Assembly: GCA_963989385.1 (NCBI GenBank) | Contig: OZ022502.1 | Span: 48,725,454 to 48,789,453, forward strand | DNA: 64,000 nucleotides | DNA from: Ctena decussata | Taxonomy: Eukaryota > Mollusca > Bivalvia > Lucinida > Lucinidae | Direction: 5' to 3' | Shown: in pieces, positions 1 through 11,664 of the stretch | How the letters are laid out: every line of letters begins with the position of its first letter | Numbering within the stretch: position 1 is the stretch's first letter | The notes under the pieces: model-generated | Seen by the model: only the letters and a program-made list of their open reading frames with translations | The model's database searches: none | What the model was told of the DNA's origin: nothing | Program-made: the position numbers and the translations under genes

Positions 1-25
1 TGCTGTTTGGTGCTGGAACGAAATT

Positions 26-118
26 CCCAGCGGGCACGGAGAGTTTAGATCGGCAATGAGTCGACGATGATTCATCGTCATGGTGCTGAATCATCGTTGA
101 TTCAATGCTGATTCGATA
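26..118. repeat. Partial GTTGATTCAA-array MITE
   Basis: The fragment opens with CCCAGCGGGCAC, the end sequence shared by several elements in this window, and continues into palindromic units built on TGATTCATCG and GTTGATTCAATG. The matching right end (TGTGCCTGCTGGG in other copies) is absent, so this is a truncated or diverged copy. Complete relatives lie near 24.4, 24.9, 59.4 and 60.0 kb. Confidence 0.6.
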
Positions 119-170
119 CTCTGTCTTCATTAGATTATGAATGCGACCTATGTAGGTTTTTCAATAAGTA

Positions 171-387
171 CAGTCAACTCTCGATATCTCGAACACTGAT
201 ATCTCAAATTACCCTCTTACTTTAAACAATATAACTTAGACCAATTTTCTATTTTTATTTACATTTCAACTCCTCTTATCTTAAACTACTGATGTCTCGG
301 AGTGGATTTTCTGGGACCAGAAAGATTTACTTTGGGATATCGGTAGTTTGGGATGAACTTTGACTTTGAGGTATCGAGAGTTGACTG
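171..387. mobile_element. Small MITE, pogo/Tigger-like ends
   Basis: The segment begins CAGTCAACTCTCGATATCTC and ends with the inverse of nearly the same sequence (GTATCGAGAGTTGACTG). It is about 217 bp and non-coding. The left flank is TA. The right flank does not repeat it cleanly, so the TA target duplication may have decayed. CAGTCAA-type ends with TA targets suggest the Tc1/mariner-pogo group; this is inferred from the ends only. Confidence 0.65.
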
Positions 388-482
388 CATTCAGCGAGTA
401 GAATGAACCTTGGTCGAACTGCTACTTATTTCAGTTCTGGATCGGTGCAGTTTGAGGTAGAAATTTTGCATACTAAGAACTG

Positions 483-590
483 AGTTCCATTGCGCACAGC
501 CTTTCATCGTCGCCCTCATATATTCCTGATATGACTGAAATAATGTTAGAAAGGACGTAAAGTCTCAAGTCATCCGTCCATCCTAAAAAT
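483..590 (+). mobile_element. SINE fragment, 3' body only
   Basis: The stretch matches the body of the full SINE at 61788-61991: the segment around TTCCATTGCGCACAGCCTTT, then CTGATATGACTGAAATA, then GGACGTAAA, and a CATCCGTCCATCC tail. The tRNA-like head with its A and B boxes is missing, so the copy is 5'-truncated. Confidence 0.7.
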
Positions 591-865
591 ACGAATACTA
601 TGTTGATGTAATGCTATTCACTGGTGTTGTTCCACGAGGTAGGGGAGCCCTTTGGCATGCGCGGAAGCCTAGACAGATGTTATGACTTCCATTCTCTGGT
701 GCTATAAACTGTTAAATCAAGCGAGAATATTGATCGGGCTTTTACAGCTGTGCAATCTGGTCTCGGCCTCGCTCTTCACGTATGCTAAGGGACTTCTTGT
801 TCATGGTGTGACCGAAGCATAATCTAGTGTCTGTAAATTTTCACTTTTAAATGCTTGAATTTTAA
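591..865. other. Unassigned intergenic DNA
   Basis: I see no supported exon, repeat or RNA in this stretch. Confidence 0.4.
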
Positions 866-932
866 GCAAACAGGGGAGACTTGGATCAGACGCCGCGTTA
901 TGCGGCGTCTGATCTGGGTCTGCACTGTTTGC
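866..932. repeat. Short palindromic element (GCAAACAG ends)
   Basis: This is a near-perfect hairpin. The left arm runs GCAAACAG to GATCAGACGCCGC, and the right arm GCGGCGTCTGATC to CTGTTTGC, with a 5-nt loop. Relatives with the same ends lie at 22541-22610 and 41034-41104, so it is a dispersed family and not a chance palindrome. The short open frame across it is incidental. Confidence 0.65.
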
Positions 933-1341
933 CTACGACCCTTTTATGGGGCGCTAGGCATGAATGGGTTTATTCTTATCAAACCTGTAGCCAGGGGAAG
1001 CAATTATAATTTGTTCAGTCACGCTTTTTCTACTTTAGTTGCTCCCCTTCTATAGCTTGTCACGGTAACAACAGACGCGCACGCACATGGCTGTGTAAAG
1101 GACGAGTTACACTGTGCCCACTGAAAAGGCCGATTTTCGAAGGTAGGCAGATAACCACAAAAACATATAGAAATGTTAGCTATATGTTTCTAGTTCATTC
1201 TGTACGATTTCATTTTCCCGTATTTTAATGCCTTTTAGGTTAATTTAGCGGCTGAATGCATGCACTGTCTGCAACATTTAACATTGAGCCTATGGGAATT
1301 TGAACTACCAACATCCCACTATACATCCAAATTTCACTTCA

Positions 1342-1438
1342 TCCTACCCTCGTAACCACTACAATTTTTATACATAATTATTCCTCATATACATATTCAT
1401 CATAATCGGGTTATATTACAGTGGTTACGAGGGTAGGA
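1342..1438. repeat. Hairpin element with perfect 19-bp arms
   Basis: Positions 1342-1360 (TCCTACCCTCGTAACCACT) are exactly inverted at 1420-1438, around a 59-nt AT-rich spacer. No target-site duplication is obvious. It is most simply a tiny MITE. Confidence 0.55.
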
Positions 1439-3720
1439 GTAAGCGAAAAATAAACTTTTGGGGTAAATTTTCATGTATCCAACTCTAGGACTAAAGGATT
1501 TATATCAAAATCGTATTAGTATATTTTGTAATTGATAGAAAAAGAGGCATTATTCGACACAACACGTCTTTTTCAAAGTGTTCATCTATGTAGTATATGT
1601 TCCTAATGCCCCCATCAAGGATTCCGTGTGTGTGTTTGGTGGGGGGAGGGGGGGGGGGGGGGGGGAGGAGGGTCGCAGCGCTGGGTATGCGTATAGGTAT
1701 GGCGTTGTGTAAGGCGTTCGACTGAATGTCCTCCATCATCATGCTGTGATATAACCTCTGATGATATAATGTTGCGACGTGGTCAGATGATGTATCTCTG
1801 CATCAAGCTGATGCATTGTAAAATTCTGTGACCTCGAACTTTGGTCCAATAACTTTATACGAAAAGTTACTTGGATGAGACTTCTCCTTACCTCTTTTGA
1901 TATCTTTGGTGTAGGAGTGCTGATATTTGATCAGATCATATCTTTTAAATGTATGAACTGCAAAGCATCCATGCACACTGAGTCCTTGAACCTTATGCAT
2001 GGACCAGGATTTCACTTATATCTCAACACGGTTTTTGAATTCGCAACATAATTACATATAGTTGGTCAGTCAAACAATGCAAAAAAAAAAAAAAATAAAA
2101 AAAAATAGAATGCTCATACTATTTATAGGTTACTGTGACATATGTTTAAAAGTTCACTGTTCTTTTCCTTATATATTCAACTTAATATAGGCATCGTACC
2201 AAAGACAATGGTTCAGTCAGACTTTGCAAATGACGTCATACTATTTGTAGGTCATTGTGACTTGCATTTCATGATCCATTGAATTAATAATTTATTTCGA
2301 AGTAATATTTAATTGAATCTTCATCGGACTTGGAATAGTAAGTCTTTACAGCGCTGCGTCTCATATGGTACTAAATGTAGGTCCCTGTGACCTATATTTT
2401 TGGTTCACTGACTTTGTCTAATATTTTAAACATCTGTACCTATGTAACATCCATAAATGCGTAATATTTCATACGTAATTAATATTTGATTTGATGAAGC
2501 TTTCATTATACGTATAAATAGTGAATAATGCTTCAGAAAAGAAGAAGGGTGATGAACTTTTTATGCACTTGCATGAACACAAGCGTGCAAAAGCGTTTCG
2601 CCAAGAATACGTTGTCTTAACAATATTGGTCGGTTATAATCGACATACTTGTCATTTGTTTCATTATTTTCACAAAAACAAACGTTTTATATGCTTAATA
2701 TTGTGTTAATAAACACTTGTAAAATCTACTTTTCTGAGGTTTCGTAAAAAATCAAATAAAATTTCTCCTTACTAGATGTTTTGAGCGAAAATATCCCTTT
2801 TAGACTGTGGATAAGAACCAAAAGTATCATATCTGTCAGTTTGGAGGGCTGATATGCCAGCGGAATTGCTGATTATATCGAAAAACCGCAGGTACTTAGT
2901 GTACCCCGTTCAGCACCCCATATGCAATAAACCGGAGGTCACGTGATTATTTATGAAACCGCAAACTTAAAAATGTGCTTATATAAACTGCCAAATGCCA
3001 AGCTTTTATAAACATCAATTTTATCAGGATCGGTCGTGGGCACAAAAACGGCCAAAGTGTAACCCGTCCAAATTTACAGATTTCCCATACAAGGCTGTGT
3101 TTATGACAGACTTCTCATACCAGCCCTATGTTACAATAATTACTATTATTTCTGTTATTGCTGCCAACATCAGTAGCTATGATAGTATTAATAGTATTTT
3201 GCTGTTGTTACGAGAAATGATTACCGAGATCCTGTACGAGGGCTGAATTCCCATGTCGGGCTTAGCTGCAACTATCTTGTGGCCTTGACACATTCAAACA
3301 TACGGGCGTGAAAATAAGACGAGTTGGCATGTTCTTGTTTGGCATGGTTTGATGGGGGTTTTCTAACGCCAGATGTCGATTCTCCGCCCTTGCGTTCAAT
3401 TATATGTTGAAATTTTGTAGCTATTTAATTGTTGATTAAGTTTTGGCTTGTAAATGGCATGAACGAAGGCGACAGCTCTAAGCATCTTATATTGAGATTT
3501 ACCTCCTGTTGCATCTCATTATCTGCTAGTGGAGGACTGTGACGCTGAGTACGTTTTTTCCGCTTTAAACGTTGGCATCCTTACATGCTATTATTATTAT
3601 TACATGTATTACATGTATTATTATTTATACATATATATGTATTTTTCATGTTGTGATCACCACTCGTACAGGACCCTCCGTGCTTATCGAATGATGTTAG
3701 CAGTAGGCTTATTTGGTGAA
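1439..3720. other. Non-coding AT-rich DNA with simple tracts
   Basis: The stretch holds a G-rich tract at about 1638-1672 and an A-rich tract at 2079-2106. Two diverged copies of a short segment occur near 2230-2270 and 2360-2400 (both with a form of 'tactatttgtaggtc...tgtgacct'). I found no convincing exon. The proline-rich frame over the G tract is an artefact of the tract. Confidence 0.4.
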
Positions 3721-3984
3721 TGAATTAAAGGTATCCTGCATCCTAATCGAATCTCCCACAAATGTATTTTGATAAAATTTGCTTATTCATTTCCGAGGAA
3801 TATGCTTCAGTCATTGCAGAAATTATGCATCCTGTCAGATATCTGAAAGCTATGTTGTTCGAATCATATTTCTTATTTTCTTGTTTTATATATTTTTACA
3901 ACCTCCCCATCCCGCCCCTTTCCTCCTACACTGGTCGGTTCTGTGTCCTCGGTTTGTCTACTTGGGTAAGTCTTTTTTCTCACT

Positions 3985-6900
3985 ATGGACATTACTCTCT
4001 TAAAGGTAAAAAGGGTAAACTTCTTAATGGATAATAGTCTTAAACATAATCGTCTGGATACAATTACGACTGTAAATATTAGTACTTCAAGTATTTTATA
4101 TGTAATACTATATTTAATTATTTTGTCCGGTGATGTTAGTGAAAATCCTGGTCCAGACGCTGATCTGAGCAATCAAACCAACAACTTATCAATACTTCAT
4201 TTAAATATTCGCAGTATTAGAAACAAATTAGACTATGTCAGAGATAGCTTGTCAGATTTTGATATTCTTTGTTTTACAGAAACTCATTTAAGTGATAATG
4301 TTCCAAATACTGACTTATGTTTAGGAGGGTTTCAATCTATACCTTTCAGAAAAGATGTCTCGGCCCACTCTTCGGGCCTATTAGTTTATGTTTCAGAAGG
4401 TTTATCTGCAGATCGACTAACTGACTTGGAAGCTAATTTGGATGAATCAATATGGATTGAAATTAAACATAAAGGTGAGTCATATTTACTTTGTGATATA
4501 TATAGACCTCCAAACACACCAATTAATTTTTGGCAACGACTGAACATAACTATCGAAAGAGCATCGGAAATTTCTAAAAATATCATTATAGTTGGAGATT
4601 TGAATGAAGATCAACTAAATCCGCGTATTCACAATTTGAAAGATGTAATTATGTTAAATAACCTTGTTAATATCATAAATGTACCAACTCGAGTAACCAA
4701 TACTTCCCAAACTCTTCTAGATCCTGTGGTTCTTTCCGAAACACTCAAAGTATTGGATTCTGGCATTCTTAGTATACCAGCTGATATAAGTGACCACTCA
4801 GCAACATATGTCTTTCTACCATTTACTTATAATCATTCTACAGCTTTTAAGCGTGTCGTTTGGCAGTATAAAAAAGGTGACTTCTGTAAGTTTAATAGAT
4901 TAATTTCATCTACAGACTGGGAATTTCTTAAAAACGATAGTGTAGACAATGCTTGTGAAAATTTCACCTCAAAGTTCATAAATCTCGCTAAAGAATGTAT
5001 ACCCTGCAAAGAAGTTACCATAAGACCAAACGACAAACCTTGGTATGATTCTGAGATAAGAACTGCTTCAAGAAAACGTGATAGGTTAAGAAATAAGGCT
5101 GCAAAATCTGGTAGTAACCAAGATTGGCAAAATTATAAGAAAATAAGAAATAAAGTTAATAATTTAAAAACTCATGCAAAAGAACAGTTTTATAACAATA
5201 TTGAAACGACTATTATTGAAGCAAAGAATACTAATCCAAAACAGTACTGGAAACTCGTTAAATATTTTGTAAAATCAAATAAAGGTGCTGAAGTAATACC
5301 GTCACTTAAAACTATTTCTGATTCTGGAGAAGAAGTTTACTCTTTTTCAGACCTTGAAAAAGCTAACACGTTAAATGACTATTTCGAATCAATTTCTAAT
5401 ATTAATGAAGCTAATACTGAACTCCCTAATTTCGTTCCAAAAACAGCTAATTCTTTAGATAATATTCACATAGAAGAGTCGGAAATTAAAGACATTATTA
5501 GAGTTCTTGAAGTAAATAAGGCCTGTGGTCATGATCTGATCAGTCATAAAATGCTTAAAATGACTTGCGAAACTGTTGTCAAACCTTTACATATTTTGAT
5601 AAATAAATCTCTTGCTGAATGTACATTTCCGTCCCTATGGAAAGAGGCCATTGTAATGCCTTTATTTAAAAAAGGGTCATCGGATACACCCTCTAATTAT
5701 AGACCAATTTCATTGATTAGCACAGTTGGGAAATTAATGGAACGAGTTGTTTACAAACACTTATTTAACTTTTTTAACAGTAACAATCTTATCTTTAAAT
5801 TGCAGTCTGGATTTTTACCAGGCCATTCCTCAGTATTCCAACTTATTGACATCTATAATCAAATTTGTCAAAGTTTTGACTCTAAACAGTATACATGCAT
5901 GGTCTTTTGTGATATATCAAAAGCCTTTGACAGGGTATGGCATAAAGGCCTTCTTTTCAAATTAGAACAAAATGGTATTAAAGGGGATCTTCTAAAATGG
6001 ATTTCAGACTATCTTTCCGGAAGAAGTCAAAAAGTCTTTGTAGGGTCATCAATGTCAGATTCTAAAATGTTATCTGCAGGGGTTCCACAAGGTTCTGTAC
6101 TTGGGCCTTTGCTATTCTTGATCTATGTAAATGATATCGTGGAACATTTGGTAAGCATAAGTCGTCTCTTTGCTGATGATACATCTTTATCGTTCACATC
6201 ACCTAATATACATGATATTGAAGGAATCCTGAATCATGACTTGAGAATTATTACAGTTTGGGCAAAACAGTGGTTAGTAGATTTCAACCCAAACAAAACA
6301 GAAGCTATTTTATTTTGTACTACTAATGTAAATAATCCAAAACTTTACTTTGATCAAGTTCCTGTTAATTTTGTAGATGATCATAAACATTTAGGACTTA
6401 CTCTCAGTCATGATGGTAAATGGCATACCCATATCAACAATATTTTAACGTCTGCTGCAAAAATGTTAGGAGTTATGCGAAGTTTGAAGTTTAAGCTAAA
6501 TCGTAAAACACTGAATCAGCTTTATTTTTCATACTTGAGGCCTCTGGTCGAGTACGCATCTATCGTATGGGATGGCTGCACAATGTATGAGAAAGAACGA
6601 CTTGAACGATTTCAATATGAAGCTGCTCGAATAGTCACCGGGTTAACCCGCTCAGTTTCAATAGACAACTTAATGAGCGAAATCGGGTGGCTACCTTTGT
6701 CTGACCGTCGTCAGTTTCAGAAGTTAGTTACCATGTATAAAATTTTTAATGGTACTGCCCCGGAATATCTGTGTAGCCTGTTGCCTCCTCTTGTTACTGA
6801 AAGAACTGTTTACAACTTAAGAAACGCCGAAAATATAAGTATTATGAATAGAAGAACTGAATTATTTGCAAAATCTTTTATTCCTTCTGGTACACTCTTG

Positions 6901-7332
6901 TGGAACAATTTACCTCTTGAAATTCGATCTGAAACTTCAGTGAATTCATTTAAACTTAAACTAAAACAGCATATTTATATTTCTCCGAAAATTCCCAAAT
7001 TTTTCATCCAGGGTAAGAGAACTGAATCTGTATTCCACTGTCGAATAAGGAACAAATGTAGCAACCTTAACAACGACCTTTATCAAAACCATCTAAAAGA
7101 TTCTCCTCTTTGTGACTGTGGGATCAGTATTGAAGATGCTGAACATTATTTCTTTAGATGTGAAAGGTATAGTAATGAAAGAGTGACCTTATTTCGCGCG
7201 ACTAGAAAATTTCATCCTCTAGGAGTTCGTTTCATATTATATGGTTCTGATGCATTTTCCGAAAAAGATAATGTTATCTTCTTCGGTCACGTGCACCAGT
7301 ATATCAAAAATACAAAACGTTTTACTAGTTAA
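3985..7332 (+). CDS. LINE endonuclease-reverse transcriptase, intact
   Basis: This ORF encodes the replication protein of a non-LTR retrotransposon, which nicks target DNA and reverse-transcribes element RNA onto it. The 1,115-residue frame is uninterrupted. A hydrophobic N-terminal stretch (about 37-48) ends in a 2A-like motif, DVSENPGP (50-57). An APE-type endonuclease follows, with N74, E99 in TETH, GDLN at 204-207 and SDH at 269-271. The reverse transcriptase has FCDISKAFDRVWH (641-653), PQGSVLGPLLF (701-711) and the catalytic FADD box (729-732). A CxC...H...C cysteine cluster (C1043, C1045, H1054, C1059) lies near the end. The chosen start has A at -3 and G at +4. No ORF1 is visible upstream. 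The L2/CR1/Rex part of the Jockey group fits best; the clade is inferred. Intact catalytic residues suggest recent activity. Confidence 0.93.
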   Translation: MDITLLKVKRVNFLMDNSLKHNRLDTITTVNISTSSILYVILYLIILSGDVSENPGPDADLSNQTNNLSILHLNIRSIRNKLDYVRDSLSDFDILCFTETHLSDNVPNTDLCLGGFQSIPFRKDVSAHSSGLLVYVSEGLSADRLTDLEANLDESIWIEIKHKGESYLLCDIYRPPNTPINFWQRLNITIERASEISKNIIIVGDLNEDQLNPRIHNLKDVIMLNNLVNIINVPTRVTNTSQTLLDPVVLSETLKVLDSGILSIPADISDHSATYVFLPFTYNHSTAFKRVVWQYKKGDFCKFNRLISSTDWEFLKNDSVDNACENFTSKFINLAKECIPCKEVTIRPNDKPWYDSEIRTASRKRDRLRNKAAKSGSNQDWQNYKKIRNKVNNLKTHAKEQFYNNIETTIIEAKNTNPKQYWKLVKYFVKSNKGAEVIPSLKTISDSGEEVYSFSDLEKANTLNDYFESISNINEANTELPNFVPKTANSLDNIHIEESEIKDIIRVLEVNKACGHDLISHKMLKMTCETVVKPLHILINKSLAECTFPSLWKEAIVMPLFKKGSSDTPSNYRPISLISTVGKLMERVVYKHLFNFFNSNNLIFKLQSGFLPGHSSVFQLIDIYNQICQSFDSKQYTCMVFCDISKAFDRVWHKGLLFKLEQNGIKGDLLKWISDYLSGRSQKVFVGSSMSDSKMLSAGVPQGSVLGPLLFLIYVNDIVEHLVSISRLFADDTSLSFTSPNIHDIEGILNHDLRIITVWAKQWLVDFNPNKTEAILFCTTNVNNPKLYFDQVPVNFVDDHKHLGLTLSHDGKWHTHINNILTSAAKMLGVMRSLKFKLNRKTLNQLYFSYLRPLVEYASIVWDGCTMYEKERLERFQYEAARIVTGLTRSVSIDNLMSEIGWLPLSDRRQFQKLVTMYKIFNGTAPEYLCSLLPPLVTERTVYNLRNAENISIMNRRTELFAKSFIPSGTLLWNNLPLEIRSETSVNSFKLKLKQHIYISPKIPKFFIQGKRTESVFHCRIRNKCSNLNNDLYQNHLKDSPLCDCGISIEDAEHYFFRCERYSNERVTLFRATRKFHPLGVRFILYGSDAFSEKDNVIFFGHVHQYIKNTKRFTS

Positions 7333-7965
7333 TCTGTCACATAAACCTGGCTGCTCCTCAGTATCTTAAAGACATGCTTATCTTCCAGGATAATATCAGG
7401 TATATATCTAATGATCTGAATGCAATTATATATTTTTTTTTTCAGCTGAATGAAGCTTCAAGAAACCTGAGTGTATTTAGTAATAGAAGAATCGTTTCGA
7501 GGGCACAGAAGGGCCAGTTTCCCACCCCACCCCTACCCACCTGTCCCCACCTACTCATCTTTCTCTTATGAGTTGGCCTGCCAGTAACCTCATGTTCCTA
7601 CAGTTTTAGTGCTCTGGTCCTGATGGGATTTGTCAGCTCTTATTAAACTTTTCTTGATTTATCACTTACTATATCATATAATAGCTGTTACTGTTATCTG
7701 GTTGGATGCTGCTTGCTGCATTAGTTGTTGCTTTTTTTCCACTTTTTTTTACTTCTTTACATTTCATAGCCATCCCATTGTGTGTTTACGTTATATAGAA
7801 TTCACACCTTACTTTAATGTGTGTATTAATCTTCATGTCATTGCCTATAACTTTGTATTTTACATATGTACGGGGAGGGCCGTAATTAATGTTGTTAGAA
7901 CTTGTGGCCCAACCCAATTGCTGTACAGATTATTTGGCAATAAAATATGTTTAAACTACAAAATA
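7333..7965 (+). mobile_element. Probable 3' UTR of the LINE
   Basis: This AT-rich, non-coding stretch follows the LINE stop codon. Near its end a block starting CGGGGAGGGCCG is followed by an AATAAA signal at 7939-7944. There is no poly-A tract after it, so the 3' boundary is uncertain. The 132-residue frame at 7630-8028 crosses this region and has no recognisable features. Confidence 0.5.
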
Positions 7966-8033
7966 ACTAGAAATGTTTTTCAGAGAAAAAATGATGCCCC
8001 CCACCGGCCCATTTTCTATCCCCTATAATGAAG

Positions 8034-9352
8034 TCCTCCTATGGCCTTGAAAATGAGGTCAAGGTTACCAGAATCTGATCAGCTCTTAAGCTAGTCCCAG
8101 TGATGTATTCATGCAAGTTTGGTGAAATTCCATTTATTGGTTCATGAGTTATTATGGGTACAAGAAATTGCCATCTAAATCCTCCAATGACCTTGAAAAT
8201 GAGGTCAAGGTTACTAAAATCTAAATTAGCTCTTAAGCTAGTCCCAGTGATGTATCCAAGCAAGTTTGGTGAAATTCCACCCATTGGCTCATGAGATATT
8301 GTGGTAATAGGAAATTGTCATCCAAGTCCTCCAGTGACCTTGAAAATGAGGTCAAGGTCATCAAAATCTAACCAGCTTTTAAACATGTCCCAATGATGAA
8401 TCCATTCAAATTTGGTAAAATTCCATCTATTGGCCCAGGAGATATAGTGGGTACATGAAATTCTCATCTAAGTCCTATAGTGACCTTGAAAATAAGGTCA
8501 AGGTCATCAAAATCTAATTAGCTCTTAAGCTAGAACCCAGTAATGTATGCAAGCAAGTTTGGTGAAATTCCATCCATTGGCTCATGAGATATTGTGGTAA
8601 TAGGAAATTGTCATCTCAGTCCTCCAGTGACCTTGAGAAGGAGGCCAAGGTCATCAAAATCTAATGAGCTTTTAAACATGTCCCAATAATGTATCCATGC
8701 AAGTTTGGTGAAATTCCATCCATTGGTTAAGGAGATATAGTGGGTACAAGAAATTGTCATCTAAGTCCTCCGGTGACCTTGAAAATGAGGTCAAGGTCAT
8801 TAAAATCTAATTAGCTCTTAAGCATTCCCCCAATGATGTATCCATGCAAGTTTGATGAAATTCTATCCATTTACTCAGGAGATATAGTGGGTACAAGAAA
8901 TTCTCATCTAAGTCCTCCAGTGACCTTGAAAATAAGGTCAATGTCACTAAAATCTAATGAGTTCTTAAACTTGTCCCAATAATATATCCATGCAAGTTTG
9001 GTGAAATTCCATCTATTGGTTTAGGTGGTAACATGGGTACATGAAATTGTCATCTAACTCCTCTAGTGACCTTGAAAATGAGGTCAAGGTCACCAAAATC
9101 TAACCAGCTCTTAAACTTGTATCTATGACATATCCATGAAAGTTTGGTGAAATTCCATCCATTGGTTCAAGAGATACCACACACGCAAAGTGGGTACATG
9201 AAATTGTCATCTAAGTCCTCCAGTGACCTTGAAAATGAGGTCAAGGTCACTAAAATCTAATCAGCTCTTAAACTTGTCCCAATGATGTATCCATGCAAGT
9301 TTGGTAAAATTCCATCTATTGGTTCAAGAGATATCGCGCACGCAAGAAACTG
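8034..9352 (+). repeat. Satellite, nine units of about 147 bp
   Basis: The same unit repeats head to tail, with block starts near 8040, 8188, 8336, 8480, 8628, 8774, 8921, 9066 and 9224. Each has a block based on TGACCTTGAAAATGAGGTCA, then CAAAATCTAA, AGCTCTTAA, GATGTATCCATGCAAG, TTTGGTGAAATTCCATC and GAAATTGTCATCTAAGTCC. Divergence and small indels between units indicate an old array. Two units carry an extra insertion around ACACACGCAA or GCGCACGCAA. There is no coding potential. Confidence 0.92.
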
Positions 9353-10480
9353 TCACGCCGACACCGGCGCCCGGGAACCGCACTGAAAACAATATGTCCC
9401 TCCTCACCTTTGGTGGGGGGACATAATAATGAGAAAGTAAGGCAGGGAAGCAATGTTATCTTATTCCCCAGATGTACGTCATCAGGTTGGTCCTGTCGAC
9501 CACTGTTTCACACGTTATTCCTCAGTTTCCATGCCTTCCTTGTCAGTGATCGTCCGCTGAACATACGGCCAGTCTCCGAAACACCTCCGGTTGGGCCGTT
9601 GCATGTCAGGTTGTAGTCCGGCCGCGAATCAGGTCCACCGGTCATCAACGGATGCTAACTAGAAATGAAAATAACACAAGGAACGAACAAGTTCCAACCC
9701 AAACGCATGCCAAAGCATAACTACCGTGCATCTGGCGAGAGCCTTTGGACGGTGGAGTTCGTTCTTTCCACCGGATTGAACGGACCTCGCCAGACAAGGA
9801 GCGCATTCGCCGAATGAGAAACATACAAGAAACGCATGCAAACGGATACGAACGAAATAATTTTGTTTTCCGTCGGACGTCCGTAAACACTATCCGGTAA
9901 GGTGTGACATATACTAAGATTTAAAGATCAGAGACATTTTTTTTAACTTGGACTTGCTCTATTTTATTATTTTTATTTAATGGTCCAAAAATTCTGAATT
10001 TCATTGCATGAGTTTGTATGCTACATAAAGTAATCAAGCAACGTTTCACAAGAAACTTATTCAACTTATTCAGTAGGAATTAAATCAAACCATTTTTGTC
10101 CTCGTTTGTATTTTTTTTTAACAAATGACCTTTGCATATTTTTGCAAATTTTGCACAAGCGCTATTACAATATGTACCTTTCCTAAACAATTAATTTGCA
10201 GATACTTTCCATTGATAACCAAACAAAATTCCTGCTCTAGATTTCGTTTTATTTCGTTTTCGTCAAACCAATCGTGAAATGTGAAGCTATACCCTGTCGT
10301 GAGTGTCGCTCGGCGTTCGATTGAGGTCACTGGATAAATTTCAGTTTTACAGACTGAACGTGTTTTTGACAGCGAGGAGAATAGAATATATGTATGAAAA
10401 CTCACCTAACACAGAACCCGGACTTCCACTACATTTCTTTAACGCGACGTCAGGATATACAGGATATTTGACTTTTTCAT
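9353..10480. other. Unassigned intergenic DNA
   Basis: The first 550 bases are more GC- and CpG-rich than their surroundings. I could not support an exon there: the candidate frames at 9410-9616 and 9645-9890 lack recognisable domains and splice context. The remainder is AT-rich with no clear feature. Confidence 0.35.
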
Positions 10481-10599
10481 TGTAAGATCGATTTTTATTT
10501 CATCGAATAAACGCCAAAAGCCGTGTTTTTACGAGTGCGAAGCCACGAGTGAAAATGCCACTTTTGGTATTCATGAGTGAAATAAAAAGCGATCTTACA
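10481..10599. repeat. Snap-back repeat, GTAAGATCGATTTTT ends
   Basis: The left end TGTAAGATCGATTTTTATTT and the right end AAATAAAAAGCGATCTTACA are inverted copies around a core containing CACGAGTGAAAATGCC. A diverged and expanded relative occupies about 16130-16570, including the same ATTTTCTGTTTCT segment just outside the right end. It behaves as a MITE. Confidence 0.55.
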
Positions 10600-11655
10600 C
10601 TGAATAGTAAAATTTTCTGTTTCTTTTATGCTTTAAAATTGCAAAAATTCAGTTTATTCCAATGCGTCAACCACCACGACAGAGACACAACTTTTTTTTT
10701 CTAGCCGTTTTGCGTCAAATTTGATGCTTCCAGCGTGTTTACTGGGTATGATATTGGTTGTAAACTTAGTTTGCAACTTGAAAATACTTAAAACTTCATT
10801 TTGATAATCAGATCTCAAGAAATTTGCTATGAAAGATTGCCACCAGGATACTAAGGCGGCCTGGCTTCGCGTGCACTAACAAGGTTAATTTGGCCCTTTA
10901 CGTGGCGTCATTAACGTCGTAATGATGTGCAAACATGCGTGACATAATTTATGTCAAGCTGGATAAGGTTTAATCAATGAATCAACAAATAAATGAGACT
11001 ATTTCACAAAAATCCTATTTTGTAACAGTGAAATCGAATGTGATAATTTCATAAGTGAGATTATCAGTTTCGACTTCACCGAGAAATCTCTATATTTCAT
11101 TGAGAAGTATAAAAGAATAAATATTTGCGCCACAGTAAAATAAAAACTGTGTTAACATTTTTAATGCTGCTATACTAAGATAAAATTCGTACATTTTTAC
11201 TCCAAATTAAAATTAATTATTTTATTTTTGCCTGTCTCCAAAAATTGACCTTTTCATAGTATTGAATTTTCATATTGACCCATGACCATTTTAGATTAAT
11301 TTTAACCTTAAAGAATTCCCTCAAGAGCGAAGAAAGAAATTGAAAAGAGAGAACACACACTGAAGTTATCAACTTTCCACGTGTGACGAAGTTTGACTAG
11401 AATCGAGCAAAATGAATATTTGAGTAGTTTAAAATTACAAAAACTTCGTGTGAATAGGAAGTTTCTGAACGCTGATAAGTTATCAGCCGTCAAGTTTCTT
11501 TTTTGCTGATTATAAATTTAAAGGCTTGACAGCTTAAAAATACTGTGGGAGGAGTTGATTACACAAACTTGCCATCCCGTATGAGCCACAGTTCTTTAAA
11601 AACAGCTATCGCTGTGTTCAGAAAATATTCCTTTACAAGCTTGTTGTACTGTCAG
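10600..11655. other. Unassigned AT-rich DNA
   Basis: I see no supported gene, RNA or repeat structure here. Confidence 0.35.
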
Positions 11656-11664
11656 ATGATTTCT

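Noticed and set aside
3762..4034. Possible ORF1 of the LINE
   Set aside because: The 90-residue frame has no ORF1 features (no zinc knuckles, no coiled coil) and overlaps the start of the main ORF. It is short enough to arise by chance.
7630..8028. 132-residue ORF after the LINE
   Set aside because: It crosses the LINE 3' UTR and runs into the start of the satellite, with no domains.
9410..9890. Short ORFs in a GC-rich patch that might be exons
   Set aside because: The frames lack domains, no pair of GT-AG sites gives a longer consistent frame, and nothing links them to the Reeler gene.
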